Origin: Halopseudomonas pertucinogena
GTDB lineage: Bacteria > Pseudomonadota > Gammaproteobacteria > Pseudomonadales > Pseudomonadaceae
Reading direction: 5' to 3'
NCBI RefSeq assembly: GCF_014646575.1
Contig: NZ_BMNN01000001.1
Location: 248,001-312,000, forward strand
DNA: 64,000 nucleotides
Part shown: piece after piece, positions 18,372 to 28,304 of the stretch
Layout: each line of letters starts with the position of its first letter
Position numbering within the stretch: position 1 is the stretch's first letter
The notes under the pieces: generated by a model
Told to the model about the DNA's origin: nothing
Database searches by the model: none
What the model saw: the letters and a program-made list of their open reading frames with translations, nothing else
Position numbers and translations under genes: made by a program

Positions 18372-19953
18372 TATCCCGCGCCTCTTCGAGCAGGTGTGGA
18401 TAGTCCAGCGTGTAGTGCAGTCCCCGGCTTTCCTTCCGCAGCATCGCCGAGCGGATGATCAGGTCCGCCACCAGCGCCAGGTTGCGCAGCTCAAGAAGGT
18501 CCCGCGACACCCGGTAGTTGCTGTAGAACTCGTGAATCTCTGCACGGAGCATGTCGACGCGGTGCTTGGCCCGTTGCAGTCGCTTGGTGGTCCGCACTAT
18601 TCCTACGTAGTCCCACATGAAGCGTCGCAGCTCTTCCCAGTTGTGGGAGATGATCACATCCTCGTCGGAATCGGTGACCTGGCTTTCATCCCAGTGCGGG
18701 AGTTCGACCGGCAGGTCGCTGTCGGCCAGTCGTGCGAGGATGTCCCGGCTGGCCGCGCGGCCGTAGACGATGCATTCCAGCAGCGAGTTGCTGGCCATCC
18801 GGTTGGCGCCGTGCAGTCCGGTGAAACTGGTCTCGCCGATCGCATAGAGGTGATCGACATCCGTCAGTCCGTTGCTGTCCACCATCACCCCACCGCAGGT
18901 GTAATGGGCGGCCGGTACCACGGGGATGGGTTCACGGGTGATATCGATACCAAAGCTCAGGCAGCGTTCATGCACCGTGGGAAAGTGCTCACGGATGAAG
19001 GACGCCGGTTTATGGCTGATATCCAGGTAGACACAGTCCAGACCAAGCCGCTTCATCTCGTGGTCGATGGCTCGGGCCACGATATCCCGCGGCGCCAGCT
19101 CGGCCCGCTCGTCGAACCGGGGCATGAAGCGGCTGCCATCGGGCAGCCGCAGCAAGGCGCCTTCGCCCCGCAGCGCCTCGGTGACAAGGAAACTCTTGGC
19201 CTTGGGGTGATACAGACAGGTGGGGTGAAACTGGTTGAACTCCATGTTGGCCACCCGGCAGCCCGCGCGCCAGGCCATGGCGATGCCATCACCGGAGGCG
19301 CCGTCCGGGTTGCTGGTATACAGGTACACCTTGCTCACACCGCCGGTGGCGAGCACCGTGAACCGGGCGCTGTGGGTTTCCACATGGCCGCTGTTGCGGT
19401 CGAGAATGTACGCGCCCAGGCAGCGGTTGCCGGGCAGGCCCAGCTTGGCCGTGGTGATCAGATCAACCGCCACGCGGTCCTCCAGCAGGGTGATATTGGG
19501 GTGGCCGTGGGCGCGCTTCAGCAGCGTATTGAATATGGCGGCGCCGGTGGCATCGGCTGCATGGATGATACGGCGGTGGCTGTGCCCACCCTCACGGGTG
19601 AGATGAAAGCCGTCGGTCTCGTTGCCGTCTTCCCCGCGTTCGCGGGTGAAGGGGACCCCCTGATCGACCAGCCAGTTGATCGCAGCGCGGCTGTCGCCGA
19701 CAATCTGCCGAACGGCGTCCTCGTGACAGAGCCCGGCACCGGCAATCAGGGTATCCTCTACATGGGCATCCACCGTGTCGCTGTCATCCAGCACCGCGGC
19801 CACGCCGCCCTGGGCCCAGAAGGTCGAGCCTTCCGACAGCTTTCCCTTGCTGAGCACCATCACCCGCAGATGGTCGGCAAGATGGAGGGCGAGGGTCAGG
19901 CCGGCTGCGCCGCTGCCGATTACCAGTACGTCATGTTTCTGTTGTCCGGCCAT
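18340..19953 (-). CDS. nadB: L-aspartate oxidase
   Basis: Flavoenzyme that oxidises L-aspartate to iminoaspartate, the first step of de novo NAD synthesis, with NadA. At 537 residues it shows the FAD-binding [15 protein letters not shown] near residue 12, [13 protein letters not shown] near 45, [18 protein letters not shown] near 125, [23 protein letters not shown], and [15 protein letters not shown]. The start at MAGQQKHD follows a GAAGAG site; 19 upstream codons in frame are not conserved-looking. It diverges from algU as in P. aeruginosa. Confidence 0.96.
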   Translation of the reverse strand: MAGQQKHDVLVIGSGAAGLTLALHLADHLRVMVLSKGKLSEGSTFWAQGGVAAVLDDSDTVDAHVEDTLIAGAGLCHEDAVRQIVGDSRAAINWLVDQGVPFTRERGEDGNETDGFHLTREGGHSHRRIIHAADATGAAIFNTLLKRAHGHPNITLLEDRVAVDLITTAKLGLPGNRCLGAYILDRNSGHVETHSARFTVLATGGVSKVYLYTSNPDGASGDGIAMAWRAGCRVANMEFNQFHPTCLYHPKAKSFLVTEALRGEGALLRLPDGSRFMPRFDERAELAPRDIVARAIDHEMKRLGLDCVYLDISHKPASFIREHFPTVHERCLSFGIDITREPIPVVPAAHYTCGGVMVDSNGLTDVDHLYAIGETSFTGLHGANRMASNSLLECIVYGRAASRDILARLADSDLPVELPHWDESQVTDSDEDVIISHNWEELRRFMWDYVGIVRTTKRLQRAKHRVDMLRAEIHEFYSNYRVSRDLLELRNLALVADLIIRSAMLRKESRGLHYTLDYPHLLEEARDTILQPPSAGD

Positions 19954-20089
19954 TGGATACTCTTCGGGGTGGTCCTGGGCGTGCTTGCAGGCCTTAGTAT
20001 ATAGAAGCACGGTAGGTCACAGTAGCATTGCCGCGCTCGGGATTGCGATACGGCAGATTGCTGAATATCATCGGATTTCACCTGTTGCG

Positions 20090-20116
20090 GAACTTTTAGC
20101 GCGCTACAGCCTCTTA
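20090..20116 (+). promoter_or_regulatory. AlgU (sigma-E type) promoter of algU
   Basis: GAACTT, 16-base spacer, TCTTA, about 94 bases before algU. This closely fits the extracytoplasmic sigma consensus GAACTT-N16/17-TCTGA/TCCAA and supports autoregulation of the algU-muc operon. It lies in the nadB-algU divergent gap. Confidence 0.7.
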
Positions 20117-20209
20117 GAGCAGAACCTGAGTGAGGGGAGAACTTTTGGTTATTTCGCGGGTCCATCGCCATAGATTGAATCCGTCGAGTCAAAGCGGTGG
20201 TATCGCGAC

Positions 20210-20785
20210 ATGACGGAACAGACTGACCAGCAGTTGGTCGAAAGGGTGCAACAGGGAGATAAGCGAGCTTTCGATCTGCTGGTACTCAAATATCAGCATA
20301 AGATCCTCGCCCTGGTCACTCGCTTCGTGCACGATTCGCATGAAGCGCAGGATGTGGCACAGGAAGCGTTCATCAAGGCCTATCGTGCCCTGGCGAATTT
20401 CAGAGGGGACAGCGCTTTTTATACCTGGTTGTATCGAATCGCTATCAATACTGCAAAGAACTATCTGGTTGCCAGGGGGCGACGCCCACCCGACTCGGAC
20501 ATAGCAGCAGAAGACGCCGAATACTACGACGGCGACAGCGCGCTCAAGGATATCCATTCTCCGGAGCGGGATCTGCTGCGAGACGAGATCGAGCAGGTGG
20601 TGAATCGAACCCTGCAATTATTACCGGGAGACCTGCGCATGGCGTTAACTTTGCGCGAGTTTGAAGGTCTCAGCTATGAGGACATAGCCAGCGTAATGGA
20701 ATGTCCGGTGGGAACTGTGCGGTCAAGGATATTCAGAGCACGGGAAGCCATCGATAAAGCCCTGAAGCCGCTGCTCGAAGCGTGA
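20210..20785 (+). CDS. algU: Extracytoplasmic stress sigma factor AlgU (RpoE)
   Basis: ECF sigma factor that directs RNA polymerase to envelope-stress promoters and, in Pseudomonas, to alginate genes. The 191-residue protein has region 2 (VTRFVHDSHEAQDVAQEAFI, then FRGDSAFYTWLYRIAINTAKN) and region 4 (REFEGLSYEDIASVMECPVG, then TVRSRIFRAREAI). It heads the algU-mucABCD operon and is preceded by a promoter of its own type. The product is held inactive by MucA, encoded next. Confidence 0.97.
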   Translation: MTEQTDQQLVERVQQGDKRAFDLLVLKYQHKILALVTRFVHDSHEAQDVAQEAFIKAYRALANFRGDSAFYTWLYRIAINTAKNYLVARGRRPPDSDIAAEDAEYYDGDSALKDIHSPERDLLRDEIEQVVNRTLQLLPGDLRMALTLREFEGLSYEDIASVMECPVGTVRSRIFRAREAIDKALKPLLEA

Positions 20786-20835
20786 TTCCGGGAATCCGTG
20801 ATGCCCTTCGGGGCCTTTTTGACAGAGGTAAAGCA

Positions 20836-21447
20836 ATGACGAACGAATCCTTGCGGGAGACTCTCTCCGCGCTCATGGACGACGAGGCAGAACAACTGGA
20901 AGTGCGCCGCGTCCTCCGTGCCGGCGAACAGGATCCGGACATCCGTCTCAGTTGGGAGCGATTCCAGCTGGCACGGTCTGTCATGCACAAGGAGCCCTGG
21001 CATACCGGAATGGACCTGTCGGCAGGAATCGCAGCAGCTCTAAAGGATGAGCCCGCTCTGAATACCGGGCCGGCTTCCCGCTCTCCGCGCTGGAAAACGC
21101 ACCTGGGCCGTGTGGCCGTGGCTGCGTCCGTCACAGTGGCGGTGCTGGTCGGTGTTCGCATGGTCAACCATGATCCGGCAACGGAAAACACCATGGCGGC
21201 CGTGGAGCGCAGTGTTCCGGCAACCGGTGTCGCGGCCGTTCCGGCCACCCCGGTGGGTGCAGGCGCGGTGCTGGCGGGCTTCTCTTCCCATGCCGATCAG
21301 CAGCAGCCTGCTCAGGCGGCCCAGGAACCGTCCGCCTGGCAGGAGCAGCGAATTCAGAGTTACCTGCGCCGCCACGCTGAAAACAATGTTCAGACCGCAC
21401 CGCAGCCGGTGCCATATGCCCGAGCAGCGAGCCTGGAAAACAACTAG
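20836..21447 (+). CDS. mucA: Anti-sigma factor MucA
   Basis: Single-pass inner-membrane protein that sequesters AlgU with its N-terminal cytoplasmic domain until stepwise proteolysis releases it. The start at MTNESLRETLSALMDDEAEQ matches the MucA N-terminus and follows AGAGG; the frame is open 18 codons upstream. A membrane helix VAVAASVTVAVLVGVRM lies near residue 95, followed by a Pro/Ala/Gln-rich periplasmic tail to residue 203. The frame is intact, with no mucoid-type truncation. It overlaps mucB by one base (TAGTG). Confidence 0.94.
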   Translation: MTNESLRETLSALMDDEAEQLEVRRVLRAGEQDPDIRLSWERFQLARSVMHKEPWHTGMDLSAGIAAALKDEPALNTGPASRSPRWKTHLGRVAVAASVTVAVLVGVRMVNHDPATENTMAAVERSVPATGVAAVPATPVGAGAVLAGFSSHADQQQPAQAAQEPSAWQEQRIQSYLRRHAENNVQTAPQPVPYARAASLENN

Positions 21448-22406
21448 TGCCACGACTGATAGGTTTATGGGGGTGGTTAGGAGTGGCCACCCTGTTCACA
21501 GCTCCAACGGTATCGGCGGAAGACAGTGTCCGCTGGCTGGAGCGAATGACACAGGCCGTCCAGGAGCAGAGCTACCATGGCTCCTATGTGTATGAGCGGT
21601 CAGGTATCTTCACTACGCAGGATATCTGGCGGCAGGCCACCCCTGACGGGATTCAGGAACGCCTGTTGCAGACTGCCGGTCGCCACCAGGAATGGTTGCG
21701 GCAGGACGGGGTACTGGTGTGTGCTACCGCACCGGTCTATTCCCAGGCGCGCAGCCCCGGCAGCGCGCATGGTCTGGATACCCGAAAGCTGACCGAGTGG
21801 TACAACCTGCGGAACCTGGGGACGACGCGTATCGCCTCGCGACCGGTAACGGTCATCGCAGTGCATCCCAAGGACGGATTCCGTTACGCACATGAGCTGT
21901 ACATTGACGAAGAGACCGGGCTGATGCTCAAGTCCCTGCTGGTCGATGACAACCGTGAGCTGCTTGAACGATTCCAGTTTTCCACCATTACCTTCGATCG
22001 CAAGGCCTACCGGTCCGGTCTCAAGCCGACCAGTTCCTGCCTGCAGGTCCAGGCGTTGCCTGCAAAGGACGAGACGGTCCTGCCTGTCCTGGAGCCGGCC
22101 TGGCTGCCGCCGGGGTTCAATCTCGAGCGCCGCCAGGTGCAATCGGTACGCGGTGACGATGCTGCGCTGGCCTCCCAGATCTACAGCGATGGCCTGGCCA
22201 GCTTCACCCTGTTCGTCGAGCCCCTCGGCGGTGACAGCCTGGCCGAGGATCTGCGTGCCCAGTTGGGGCCAACGGTTGCAGTGAGTCGGCGTCTGCTTGC
22301 TGATGATCAGCATTTTCTGGCCACCGTCGTGGGCGAGATACCCCCGCGGGCGGCGGAGCGTATTGCCGACTCTCTCAGTCGGCCGGGCGCGGGTATCGCC
22401 CGATGA
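21447..22406 (+). CDS. mucB: Periplasmic AlgU regulator MucB (RseB)
   Basis: A 319-residue secreted protein that binds the periplasmic part of MucA and shields it from the AlgW protease; lipid or LPS signals release it. It starts with GTG, has a signal peptide (LGVATLFTAPTVSA), and then the MucB/RseB pattern SYHGSYVYERSG, RQDGVLVC and the second domain LPPGFNLERRQVQ. It overlaps mucC by 4 bases. Confidence 0.94.
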   Translation: MPRLIGLWGWLGVATLFTAPTVSAEDSVRWLERMTQAVQEQSYHGSYVYERSGIFTTQDIWRQATPDGIQERLLQTAGRHQEWLRQDGVLVCATAPVYSQARSPGSAHGLDTRKLTEWYNLRNLGTTRIASRPVTVIAVHPKDGFRYAHELYIDEETGLMLKSLLVDDNRELLERFQFSTITFDRKAYRSGLKPTSSCLQVQALPAKDETVLPVLEPAWLPPGFNLERRQVQSVRGDDAALASQIYSDGLASFTLFVEPLGGDSLAEDLRAQLGPTVAVSRRLLADDQHFLATVVGEIPPRAAERIADSLSRPGAGIAR

Positions 22407-22882
22407 TCGAGGAGCGCGCCCGGGTGCTGAGTGTCGAGCAGGGCGCGGCCTGGGTCGAAACGATTCGTCGCAGCGCCTGCGACACCTGCCAGGCGCGTAA
22501 CGGCTGTGGCCAGTCCATGCTGCAGCGGCTTGGGCTCGGCGCCCGTCACGGTTTCGTCCGGGTACTGTCCCATGGGGCCGACTGCCGGGTAGGCGACGAG
22601 GTCTTGATTGGCATTCCGGAGCATGCGGTAGTGCAGGGCTCCGCACTGGTTTATCTGGCGCCGCTGGTGGCGCTTTTCGCAGGATCCCTGGCGGCCCAGG
22701 CAAGCGGTGCCGCCGAGCCCTGGGTCATTCTGGCTGGTCTGTCCGGTCTGGGTATCGGCTTTGCCGCAGTACGCTGGCGTGGCCGTCGCTGGGAGCACGA
22801 TCCGGCCTTCGTGCCGCGAGTGCTGCGTCGGGTGACGGATGGCGCAGGCGTGGTCAGCGATATACGAGAAGGGAGTGGATAG
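22403..22882 (+). CDS. mucC: RseC/MucC-family membrane protein
   Basis: A 159-residue inner-membrane protein of the RseC/MucC family, which modulates sigma-E activity and, in other bacteria, electron transfer to SoxR. A cysteine cluster CDTCQARNGCG lies near residue 27, plausible for metal or Fe-S binding, followed by a beta-rich part and two membrane helices (~residues 75-118). Co-translated with mucB. Confidence 0.92.
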   Translation: MIEERARVLSVEQGAAWVETIRRSACDTCQARNGCGQSMLQRLGLGARHGFVRVLSHGADCRVGDEVLIGIPEHAVVQGSALVYLAPLVALFAGSLAAQASGAAEPWVILAGLSGLGIGFAAVRWRGRRWEHDPAFVPRVLRRVTDGAGVVSDIREGSG

Positions 22883-22886
22883 CGTT

Positions 22887-24311
22887 ATGAAAACGATGCA
22901 ACGGTGGTTGCTGGTCATGGTAGGCGCATGGCTGCTGGTCTGGCAGTCGATGGCGGTCGCCCAGTTACCCGACTTCACCCAGCTGGTGGAAGAAGCGTCT
23001 CCGGCGGTGGTGAATATCAGTACCCGTCAGAACGTACCCCGGCGATCCGCAGGTATGGGGCCGATGGTGCCCGATCTGGAGGGGCTGCCGCCGATCTTCC
23101 GCGAGTTCTTCGAGCGCAGTTTTCCGGATGGGCCCCAGGCCCCGCCGCAACGCCAGGCCCAGTCGCTGGGGTCGGGCTTCATCATTTCCAAGGATGGCTA
23201 TGTCCTGACCAACAATCACGTGGTCAGTGGTGCCGATGAAATCTTTGTCCGGTTGTCCGACCGCCGGGAGCTGGAAGCGAACCTGGTCGGTGCCGATCCC
23301 CGCTCCGATCTGGCGCTGCTCAAGATCGATGCCGGAGCCGATCTGCCGGTGGTGCGCATGGGCAAGTCCGCAGATCTGAAGACCGGTGAGTGGGTGCTGG
23401 CCATCGGTTCGCCCTTCGGCTTCGAGTATTCGGTGACCGCCGGCATTGTCAGTGCCAAGGGTCGCAGTCTGCCGAACGAGAGCTACGTTCCCTTTATCCA
23501 GACCGATGTGGCGATCAACCCGGGTAACTCCGGCGGCCCGCTGTTCAACCTCGATGGGGAAGTGGTGGGCATCAACTCACAGATCTTTACCCGTTCCGGT
23601 GGTTTCATGGGCCTGTCCTTCGCCATTCCGGTGGACGTGGCCATGGACGTGGTCGAACAGCTGAAGAACGACGGTACCGTACGTCGCGGCTGGCTGGGTG
23701 TGGTGATCCAGGAGGTCAACAAGGATCTTGCCGAGTCCTTCGGTCTGGCCCGTCCGGCCGGAGCGCTGGTGGCTCAGATCATGCCGGGTGGCCCGGGTGA
23801 GAAGGGCGGCCTGCAGGTGGGTGACGTTATTCTCAAGCTGAATGACCAGGACATCGTGATGTCCTCGGATCTGCCCCATGCAGTGGGTCGGCTGCGTCCG
23901 GGTGCCAGGGCCAGCATGCAGATCATGCGCGATGGCAAGCGTCAGCAGCTGACCGTCGAGATCGGGGCTCTGCCCGATGAGGATGCGGTGGCCGGCACCG
24001 CCGTCCCCTCGCCGAACGCGCCATCGGCCACTGACAATCGCCTCGGTCTGGCAGTGGTTGAGCTGAGTGAAGAGCAGAAGAAGGCTCAGGATATATCCAA
24101 CGGCGTGGTGGTAAGGGAGGTGCGTCCGGGCCCTGGCGCGATGATTGGTCTGCGCCCCGGCGATGTCATCACCAATCTGAACAACCGCCCGATCGAATCC
24201 GCTGCGGACTTCGAGAAGATCGCCAGCGAACTGCCGGTCAACCGCTCCATCTCCATGCGGGTGATTCGCCAGGGGCGGGCCAGTTACATCACCTTCCGCC
24301 TGTCCAAATAG
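22887..24311 (+). CDS. mucD: Periplasmic serine protease MucD (DegP-like)
   Basis: A 474-residue HtrA-family protease/chaperone that degrades misfolded envelope proteins and restrains AlgU signalling. It has a signal peptide (LVMVGAWLLVWQSMAVA), then the catalytic triad in TNNHVVSGADE (His, ~residue 112), DPRSDLALLKID (Asp, ~142) and NPGNSGGPLFN (Ser, ~216), and two PDZ domains (~265-350 and ~385-470). The start was set at MKTMQRW because the upstream 16 codons overlap mucC. Last gene of the algU operon. Confidence 0.96.
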   Translation: MKTMQRWLLVMVGAWLLVWQSMAVAQLPDFTQLVEEASPAVVNISTRQNVPRRSAGMGPMVPDLEGLPPIFREFFERSFPDGPQAPPQRQAQSLGSGFIISKDGYVLTNNHVVSGADEIFVRLSDRRELEANLVGADPRSDLALLKIDAGADLPVVRMGKSADLKTGEWVLAIGSPFGFEYSVTAGIVSAKGRSLPNESYVPFIQTDVAINPGNSGGPLFNLDGEVVGINSQIFTRSGGFMGLSFAIPVDVAMDVVEQLKNDGTVRRGWLGVVIQEVNKDLAESFGLARPAGALVAQIMPGGPGEKGGLQVGDVILKLNDQDIVMSSDLPHAVGRLRPGARASMQIMRDGKRQQLTVEIGALPDEDAVAGTAVPSPNAPSATDNRLGLAVVELSEEQKKAQDISNGVVVREVRPGPGAMIGLRPGDVITNLNNRPIESAADFEKIASELPVNRSISMRVIRQGRASYITFRLSK

Positions 24312-24320
24312 GCGCCCGCC

Positions 24321-24366
24321 CGCTGGCATGGGGCAGCCGGTCCTCCGGCGCAGCCCCATGCCAGCG
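24321..24366 (+). terminator. Long hairpin after mucD
   Basis: A 14-bp perfect stem (CGCTGGCATGGGGC with GCCCCATGCCAGCG) enclosing a second 5-bp stem (GCCGG/CCGGC), 9 bases after the mucD stop. No T-run follows, so it may be a non-canonical terminator or a 3' stability hairpin closing the algU-mucD transcript. Confidence 0.5.
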
Positions 24367-24467
24367 GATGGCGTGCTGCGGCGTAATCGGGTACACTTGC
24401 GGGCTGTTTTCGGGGCATCCCCCGGTCACCGCCATGTCTGGCAAACCACGTCTGGAAGAACCCTGCA

Positions 24468-26267
24468 GTGAGCGACCTCAGCCTGATCCGAAATTTCTCC
24501 ATCATCGCCCATATCGACCATGGCAAGTCGACCCTCGCCGACCGTTTCATCCAGATATGCGGCGGCCTCAGCGAACGCGAAATGGCGGCGCAGGTGCTGG
24601 ATTCCATGGATCTGGAGCGGGAGCGCGGCATCACCATCAAGGCGCACAGCGTCACGCTGCATTACAACGCGAAGGATGGCAAGACCTACCAGCTCAACTT
24701 CATCGACACCCCGGGGCACGTCGACTTCCACTATGAAGTCAGCCGCTCCCTCGCTGCCTGTGAGGGCGCCCTGCTGGTGGTGGACGCTGCTCAGGGCGTC
24801 GAGGCCCAGTCGGTGGCGAACTGCTATACCGCCATCGAGCAGGGTCTGGAAGTGATGCCGGTACTCAACAAGATCGATCTGCCGCAGGCCGAGCCCGAGC
24901 GCGTTGCCGCAGAGATCGAAAGCGTGATCGGCATCGATGCCACCGACGCGGTAGTATGCAGCGCCAAGAGCGGGCTCGGTGTGGAAGACGTACTGGAACG
25001 CCTGATCGAGGTCATTCCCGCCCCGGTCGGCGAAATCGATGCCCCGCTGCAGGCACTGATCATCGACTCCTGGTTCGACAACTATCTGGGCGTGGTGTCG
25101 CTGGTGCGGGTCAAGCAGGGCCGCATCAAGAAGGGCGACAAGGTACTGGTCAAGTCCACCGGTCGCGTGCATCAGGTCGACAGCGTGGGCGTGTTCAACC
25201 CCAAGCATACCGAGACCGCCGATCTCAAGGCCGGCGAAGTGGGCTTCATCATTGCCGGTATCAAGGACATCCATGGCGCCCCGGTCGGCGACACGCTGAC
25301 CCTGTCCAGCACGCCGGACGTCGAGATGCTGCCTGGCTTCCAGAAGGTCCAGCCGCAGGTCTTCGCCGGCCTGTTCCCGGTCAGTTCGGACGACTTCGAG
25401 GACTTCCGCGATGCGCTGGAGAAACTGACGCTGAACGACGCCGCGCTGCAGTACGAGCCGGAAAGCTCCGATGCGCTGGGCTTCGGCTTCCGCATCGGCT
25501 TCCTCGGCATGCTGCACATGGAGATCATCCAGGAGCGTCTGGAGCGCGAATACGATCTGGATCTCATCACCACCGCGCCTACCGTGGTGTTCGAGGTGGT
25601 GAAGAAGGACGGCGAGATCATCTATGTCGACAACCCGTCGCGCCTGCCGGATCCCGCGCTGATCGAAGAGATGCGCGAACCCATCGTACGGGCCAACATC
25701 CTTGTGCCCCAGGACCACCTGGGCAGCGTCATCACCCTGTGTGTTGAAAAACGCGGTGTGCAGCGTGACATGGTGTTCCTCGGCTCGCAGGTCCAGGTGG
25801 CCTATGATCTGCCGATGAACGAGGTGGTACTGGATTTCTTCGACCGGCTGAAGTCGGTGAGCCGCGGCTATGCCTCACTGGATTACGCCTTCGACCGGTT
25901 CCAGGCGGCCAGGCTGGTCCGGCTGGACGTGCTGATCAACAACGAGAAGGTCGACGCCCTGGCGCTGATCGTGCACCGCGACAACGCCGCCTTCAAGGGC
26001 CGGCAGCTTGTCGAGAAGATGAAGGAACTGATTCCGAGGCAGATGTTCGACGTGGCCATTCAGGCTGCGATGGGCGGACAGATCGTGGCACGCTCCACGG
26101 TCAAGGCGCTGCGCAAGAACGTACTGGCCAAGTGTTACGGAGGCGATGCCAGCCGCAAGAAGAAGCTGCTGGAGAAACAGAAGGCCGGTAAGAAGCGGAT
26201 GAAGCAAGTCGGTAACGTGGAAATCCCCCAGGAAGCCTTCCTGGCCGTGCTGAAAGTGGACAACTAG
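24468..26267 (+). CDS. lepA: Elongation factor 4 (LepA)
   Basis: Ribosome-bound GTPase implicated in translation under stress and in 30S assembly. The 599-residue protein starts with GTG and has [13 protein letters not shown] (G1), a DTPGHVDF G3, [11 protein letters not shown] (G4), EF-G-like domains, and the LepA-specific C-terminal end rich in Lys ([16 protein letters not shown]). A TACACT -10-like hexamer lies about 70 bases upstream. It leads the lepA-lepB-rnc-era-recO-pdxJ-acpS run. Confidence 0.97.
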   Translation: MSDLSLIRNFSIIAHIDHGKSTLADRFIQICGGLSEREMAAQVLDSMDLERERGITIKAHSVTLHYNAKDGKTYQLNFIDTPGHVDFHYEVSRSLAACEGALLVVDAAQGVEAQSVANCYTAIEQGLEVMPVLNKIDLPQAEPERVAAEIESVIGIDATDAVVCSAKSGLGVEDVLERLIEVIPAPVGEIDAPLQALIIDSWFDNYLGVVSLVRVKQGRIKKGDKVLVKSTGRVHQVDSVGVFNPKHTETADLKAGEVGFIIAGIKDIHGAPVGDTLTLSSTPDVEMLPGFQKVQPQVFAGLFPVSSDDFEDFRDALEKLTLNDAALQYEPESSDALGFGFRIGFLGMLHMEIIQERLEREYDLDLITTAPTVVFEVVKKDGEIIYVDNPSRLPDPALIEEMREPIVRANILVPQDHLGSVITLCVEKRGVQRDMVFLGSQVQVAYDLPMNEVVLDFFDRLKSVSRGYASLDYAFDRFQAARLVRLDVLINNEKVDALALIVHRDNAAFKGRQLVEKMKELIPRQMFDVAIQAAMGGQIVARSTVKALRKNVLAKCYGGDASRKKKLLEKQKAGKKRMKQVGNVEIPQEAFLAVLKVDN

Positions 26268-26286
26268 GGGCAACGCAAAACTGACT

Positions 26287-27165
26287 ATGCATATCAACTT
26301 TCCGCTGTTGCTGGTGATTGCAGTGGGCGTCACCGGCCTGCTGGCGTTGCTGGATCGTATCTGGCTGGCGCCGCGCCGTCGGCGCGCCGTGGCGGCCTAC
26401 CAGGCCGGAGCCGGGACGGTCGATCCCGATACGCTGGAAAAGCTGAACCGGGAGCCGTTGCTGGTCGAATACGGCAAGTCGTTCTTTCCGGTACTGGCGG
26501 TGGTCCTGATCCTGCGGTCCTTTCTGGTCGAGCCGTTCCAGATCCCCTCCGGATCGATGAAGCCGACCCTGGCAGTCGGCGACTTCATTCTGGTCAACAA
26601 GTTTTCCTACGGTATCCGCCTGCCGGTGCTGGAGACCAAGATCATTCCCATCGGTGATCCCCAGCGCGGTGACGTGATGGTGTTTCGTTATCCGAACGAC
26701 CCGCGCATCAATTTCATCAAGCGGGTGGTCGGCTTGCCGGGTGATCATATCGCCTACCGGGACAAGCGGCTGTTCGTGAATGGCGAGCCGGTGCAGCGTG
26801 AGCTGCTGCGCACCGTCCAGGATGACGAGGTCCCCGCGGGGCACCCGTTGCAGGCGCTGGCCAAGGCCGAGATCTATCTCGAACAGCTCGGCGCAGCGAC
26901 CCACGAGGCGCGTTACAAGAACATGTCCCAGACTCCGCCGCCCAGGGAGTGGGTGGTTCCCGAGGGCCACTACTTCATGGTGGGCGACAACCGGGACAAC
27001 TCCAATGACAGCCGGTACTGGACCGCGCCGGGCATGCCGACGGAGTTGTGGGGAATGGTTCCGGACAACTATATTGTCGGCAAGGCCTTTGCCGTCTGGA
27101 TGCACTGGCCGGAGCCCAAGCTGAGAAATCTGCCGAGCTTTACCAGGGTCGGGCTGATCGATTGA
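26287..27165 (+). CDS. lepB: Signal peptidase I
   Basis: Inner-membrane protease that removes signal peptides from exported proteins. The 292-residue enzyme has an N-terminal membrane helix, a second hydrophobic segment before the active site, the nucleophile Ser in QIPSGSMKPTL near residue 95, the general-base Lys in FIKRVVGLPGD near 142, and GDNRDNSNDSRYW near 233. It starts 19 bases after lepA, as in Pseudomonas and E. coli. Confidence 0.96.
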   Translation: MHINFPLLLVIAVGVTGLLALLDRIWLAPRRRRAVAAYQAGAGTVDPDTLEKLNREPLLVEYGKSFFPVLAVVLILRSFLVEPFQIPSGSMKPTLAVGDFILVNKFSYGIRLPVLETKIIPIGDPQRGDVMVFRYPNDPRINFIKRVVGLPGDHIAYRDKRLFVNGEPVQRELLRTVQDDEVPAGHPLQALAKAEIYLEQLGAATHEARYKNMSQTPPPREWVVPEGHYFMVGDNRDNSNDSRYWTAPGMPTELWGMVPDNYIVGKAFAVWMHWPEPKLRNLPSFTRVGLID

Positions 27166-27243
27166 TGTAGAGATACACCTGGTGGCCTTCAGCCAGGGAT
27201 GTTGGCGGCAATTAACATAAACAACGGACGTACGAGGTTACCC

Positions 27244-27621
27244 ATGCGCCATTCTCAGAAAGGCATGTCTTTTTTTGGCTGGCTGGCCGTTATCGCGCTG
27301 GTGGTGTTCGGCGCAGTGATCGCCATGAAGCTGACCCCGATCTATCTGGACCATATGGCCCTGCGCAAGATAGTCACCTCGGTCAACGAGGATCCGGAAC
27401 TGAAGATCGGTTCGCTGCGCGATCTGCGCGCGCATATCAACAAGGGCATGCAGATCAACAGCATCCGGGACATCAAAGCCGATGACGCCATTGAAGTGAC
27501 GGCCAGCGGAGCTGATACCTATACTGTGGTCATCAAGTATGAGGTGCGCTCGCCCCTGTTGAACACCGTGGACCTGCTGGTCCATTTTGATGAAACCCAT
27601 ATTGTCAGACCTATAAAGTGA
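27244..27621 (+). CDS. DUF4845 membrane-anchored protein
   Basis: A 125-residue protein with one N-terminal membrane helix ([20 protein letters not shown]) and a soluble domain of the DUF4845 type, regularly found between lepB and rnc in pseudomonads. The chosen ATG has a GAGG site; another ATG 15 codons upstream lacks one. The stop overlaps the rnc GTG start by 3 bases. No biochemical function is known. Confidence 0.85.
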   Translation: MRHSQKGMSFFGWLAVIALVVFGAVIAMKLTPIYLDHMALRKIVTSVNEDPELKIGSLRDLRAHINKGMQINSIRDIKADDAIEVTASGADTYTVVIKYEVRSPLLNTVDLLVHFDETHIVRPIK

Positions 27622-28304
27622 GCAACAAGCTAGACCGACTGGAAAGGAAGATAGGATACAGTTTCAGGAATCAGGATCTGCTGATCCTGGCGCTGACCCA
27701 CCGCAGCCTGGGTGGGCGCAATAACGAGCGCCTGGAGTTTCTGGGCGACTCGATTCTCAACTTCATCGCCGCGGAGGCGCTCTTCGAGCGCTTCCCCCAG
27801 GCCCGGGAAGGTCAGCTGTCGCGTCTGCGGGCCCGGCTGGTGAAGGGGGTGACCCTGGCGGAGCTGGCCAAGGGGTTCGAACTGGGTGAACACCTGCGGC
27901 TTGGCTCCGGTGAGCTCAAGAGCGGCGGCTTCCGCCGTGAATCCATCCTGGCGGACACCACCGAGGCCATCATCGGCGCCATCTATCTGGACAGTGGCAT
28001 GGAGGCAGCCCGCGAGCGGGTGCTGGTCTGGCTGGCCGATCATATCCAGGGGCTTACTCTGGTGGACAACAACAAGGATCCGAAGACCCGGCTGCAGGAG
28101 TACCTGCAGGGGCAGCACAGCGAGTTGCCGCAGTACGAAGTGGTGGATGTCAGTGGCGAGGCGCATTGCCGGACATTTCGCGTAGAGTGCCGGATCGAGT
28201 TGATGACCGGCAAGACCTTCGGCGTTGGCAGCAGTCGCCGCATCGCCGAGCAGGAGGCCGCAAGGCAGGCTCTGATCGCCATGGGCGTGGAGAAACAACA
28301 ATGA
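27618..28304 (+). CDS. rnc: Ribonuclease III
   Basis: Double-strand-specific endoribonuclease for rRNA and mRNA processing. The 228-residue protein carries the catalytic signature [15 protein letters not shown] near residue 34, the second metal-binding part [13 protein letters not shown] near 113, and a C-terminal dsRNA-binding domain ([12 protein letters not shown] onward). It starts with GTG overlapping the previous stop and overlaps era by 4 bases, the usual rnc-era coupling. Confidence 0.97.
   Translation: MSNKLDRLERKIGYSFRNQDLLILALTHRSLGGRNNERLEFLGDSILNFIAAEALFERFPQAREGQLSRLRARLVKGVTLAELAKGFELGEHLRLGSGELKSGGFRRESILADTTEAIIGAIYLDSGMEAARERVLVWLADHIQGLTLVDNNKDPKTRLQEYLQGQHSELPQYEVVDVSGEAHCRTFRVECRIELMTGKTFGVGSSRRIAEQEAARQALIAMGVEKQQ

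Noticed and set aside
20836-21447. Possible mucoid-type truncation of mucA
   Set aside because: The frame is intact to residue 203 with membrane helix and periplasmic tail.
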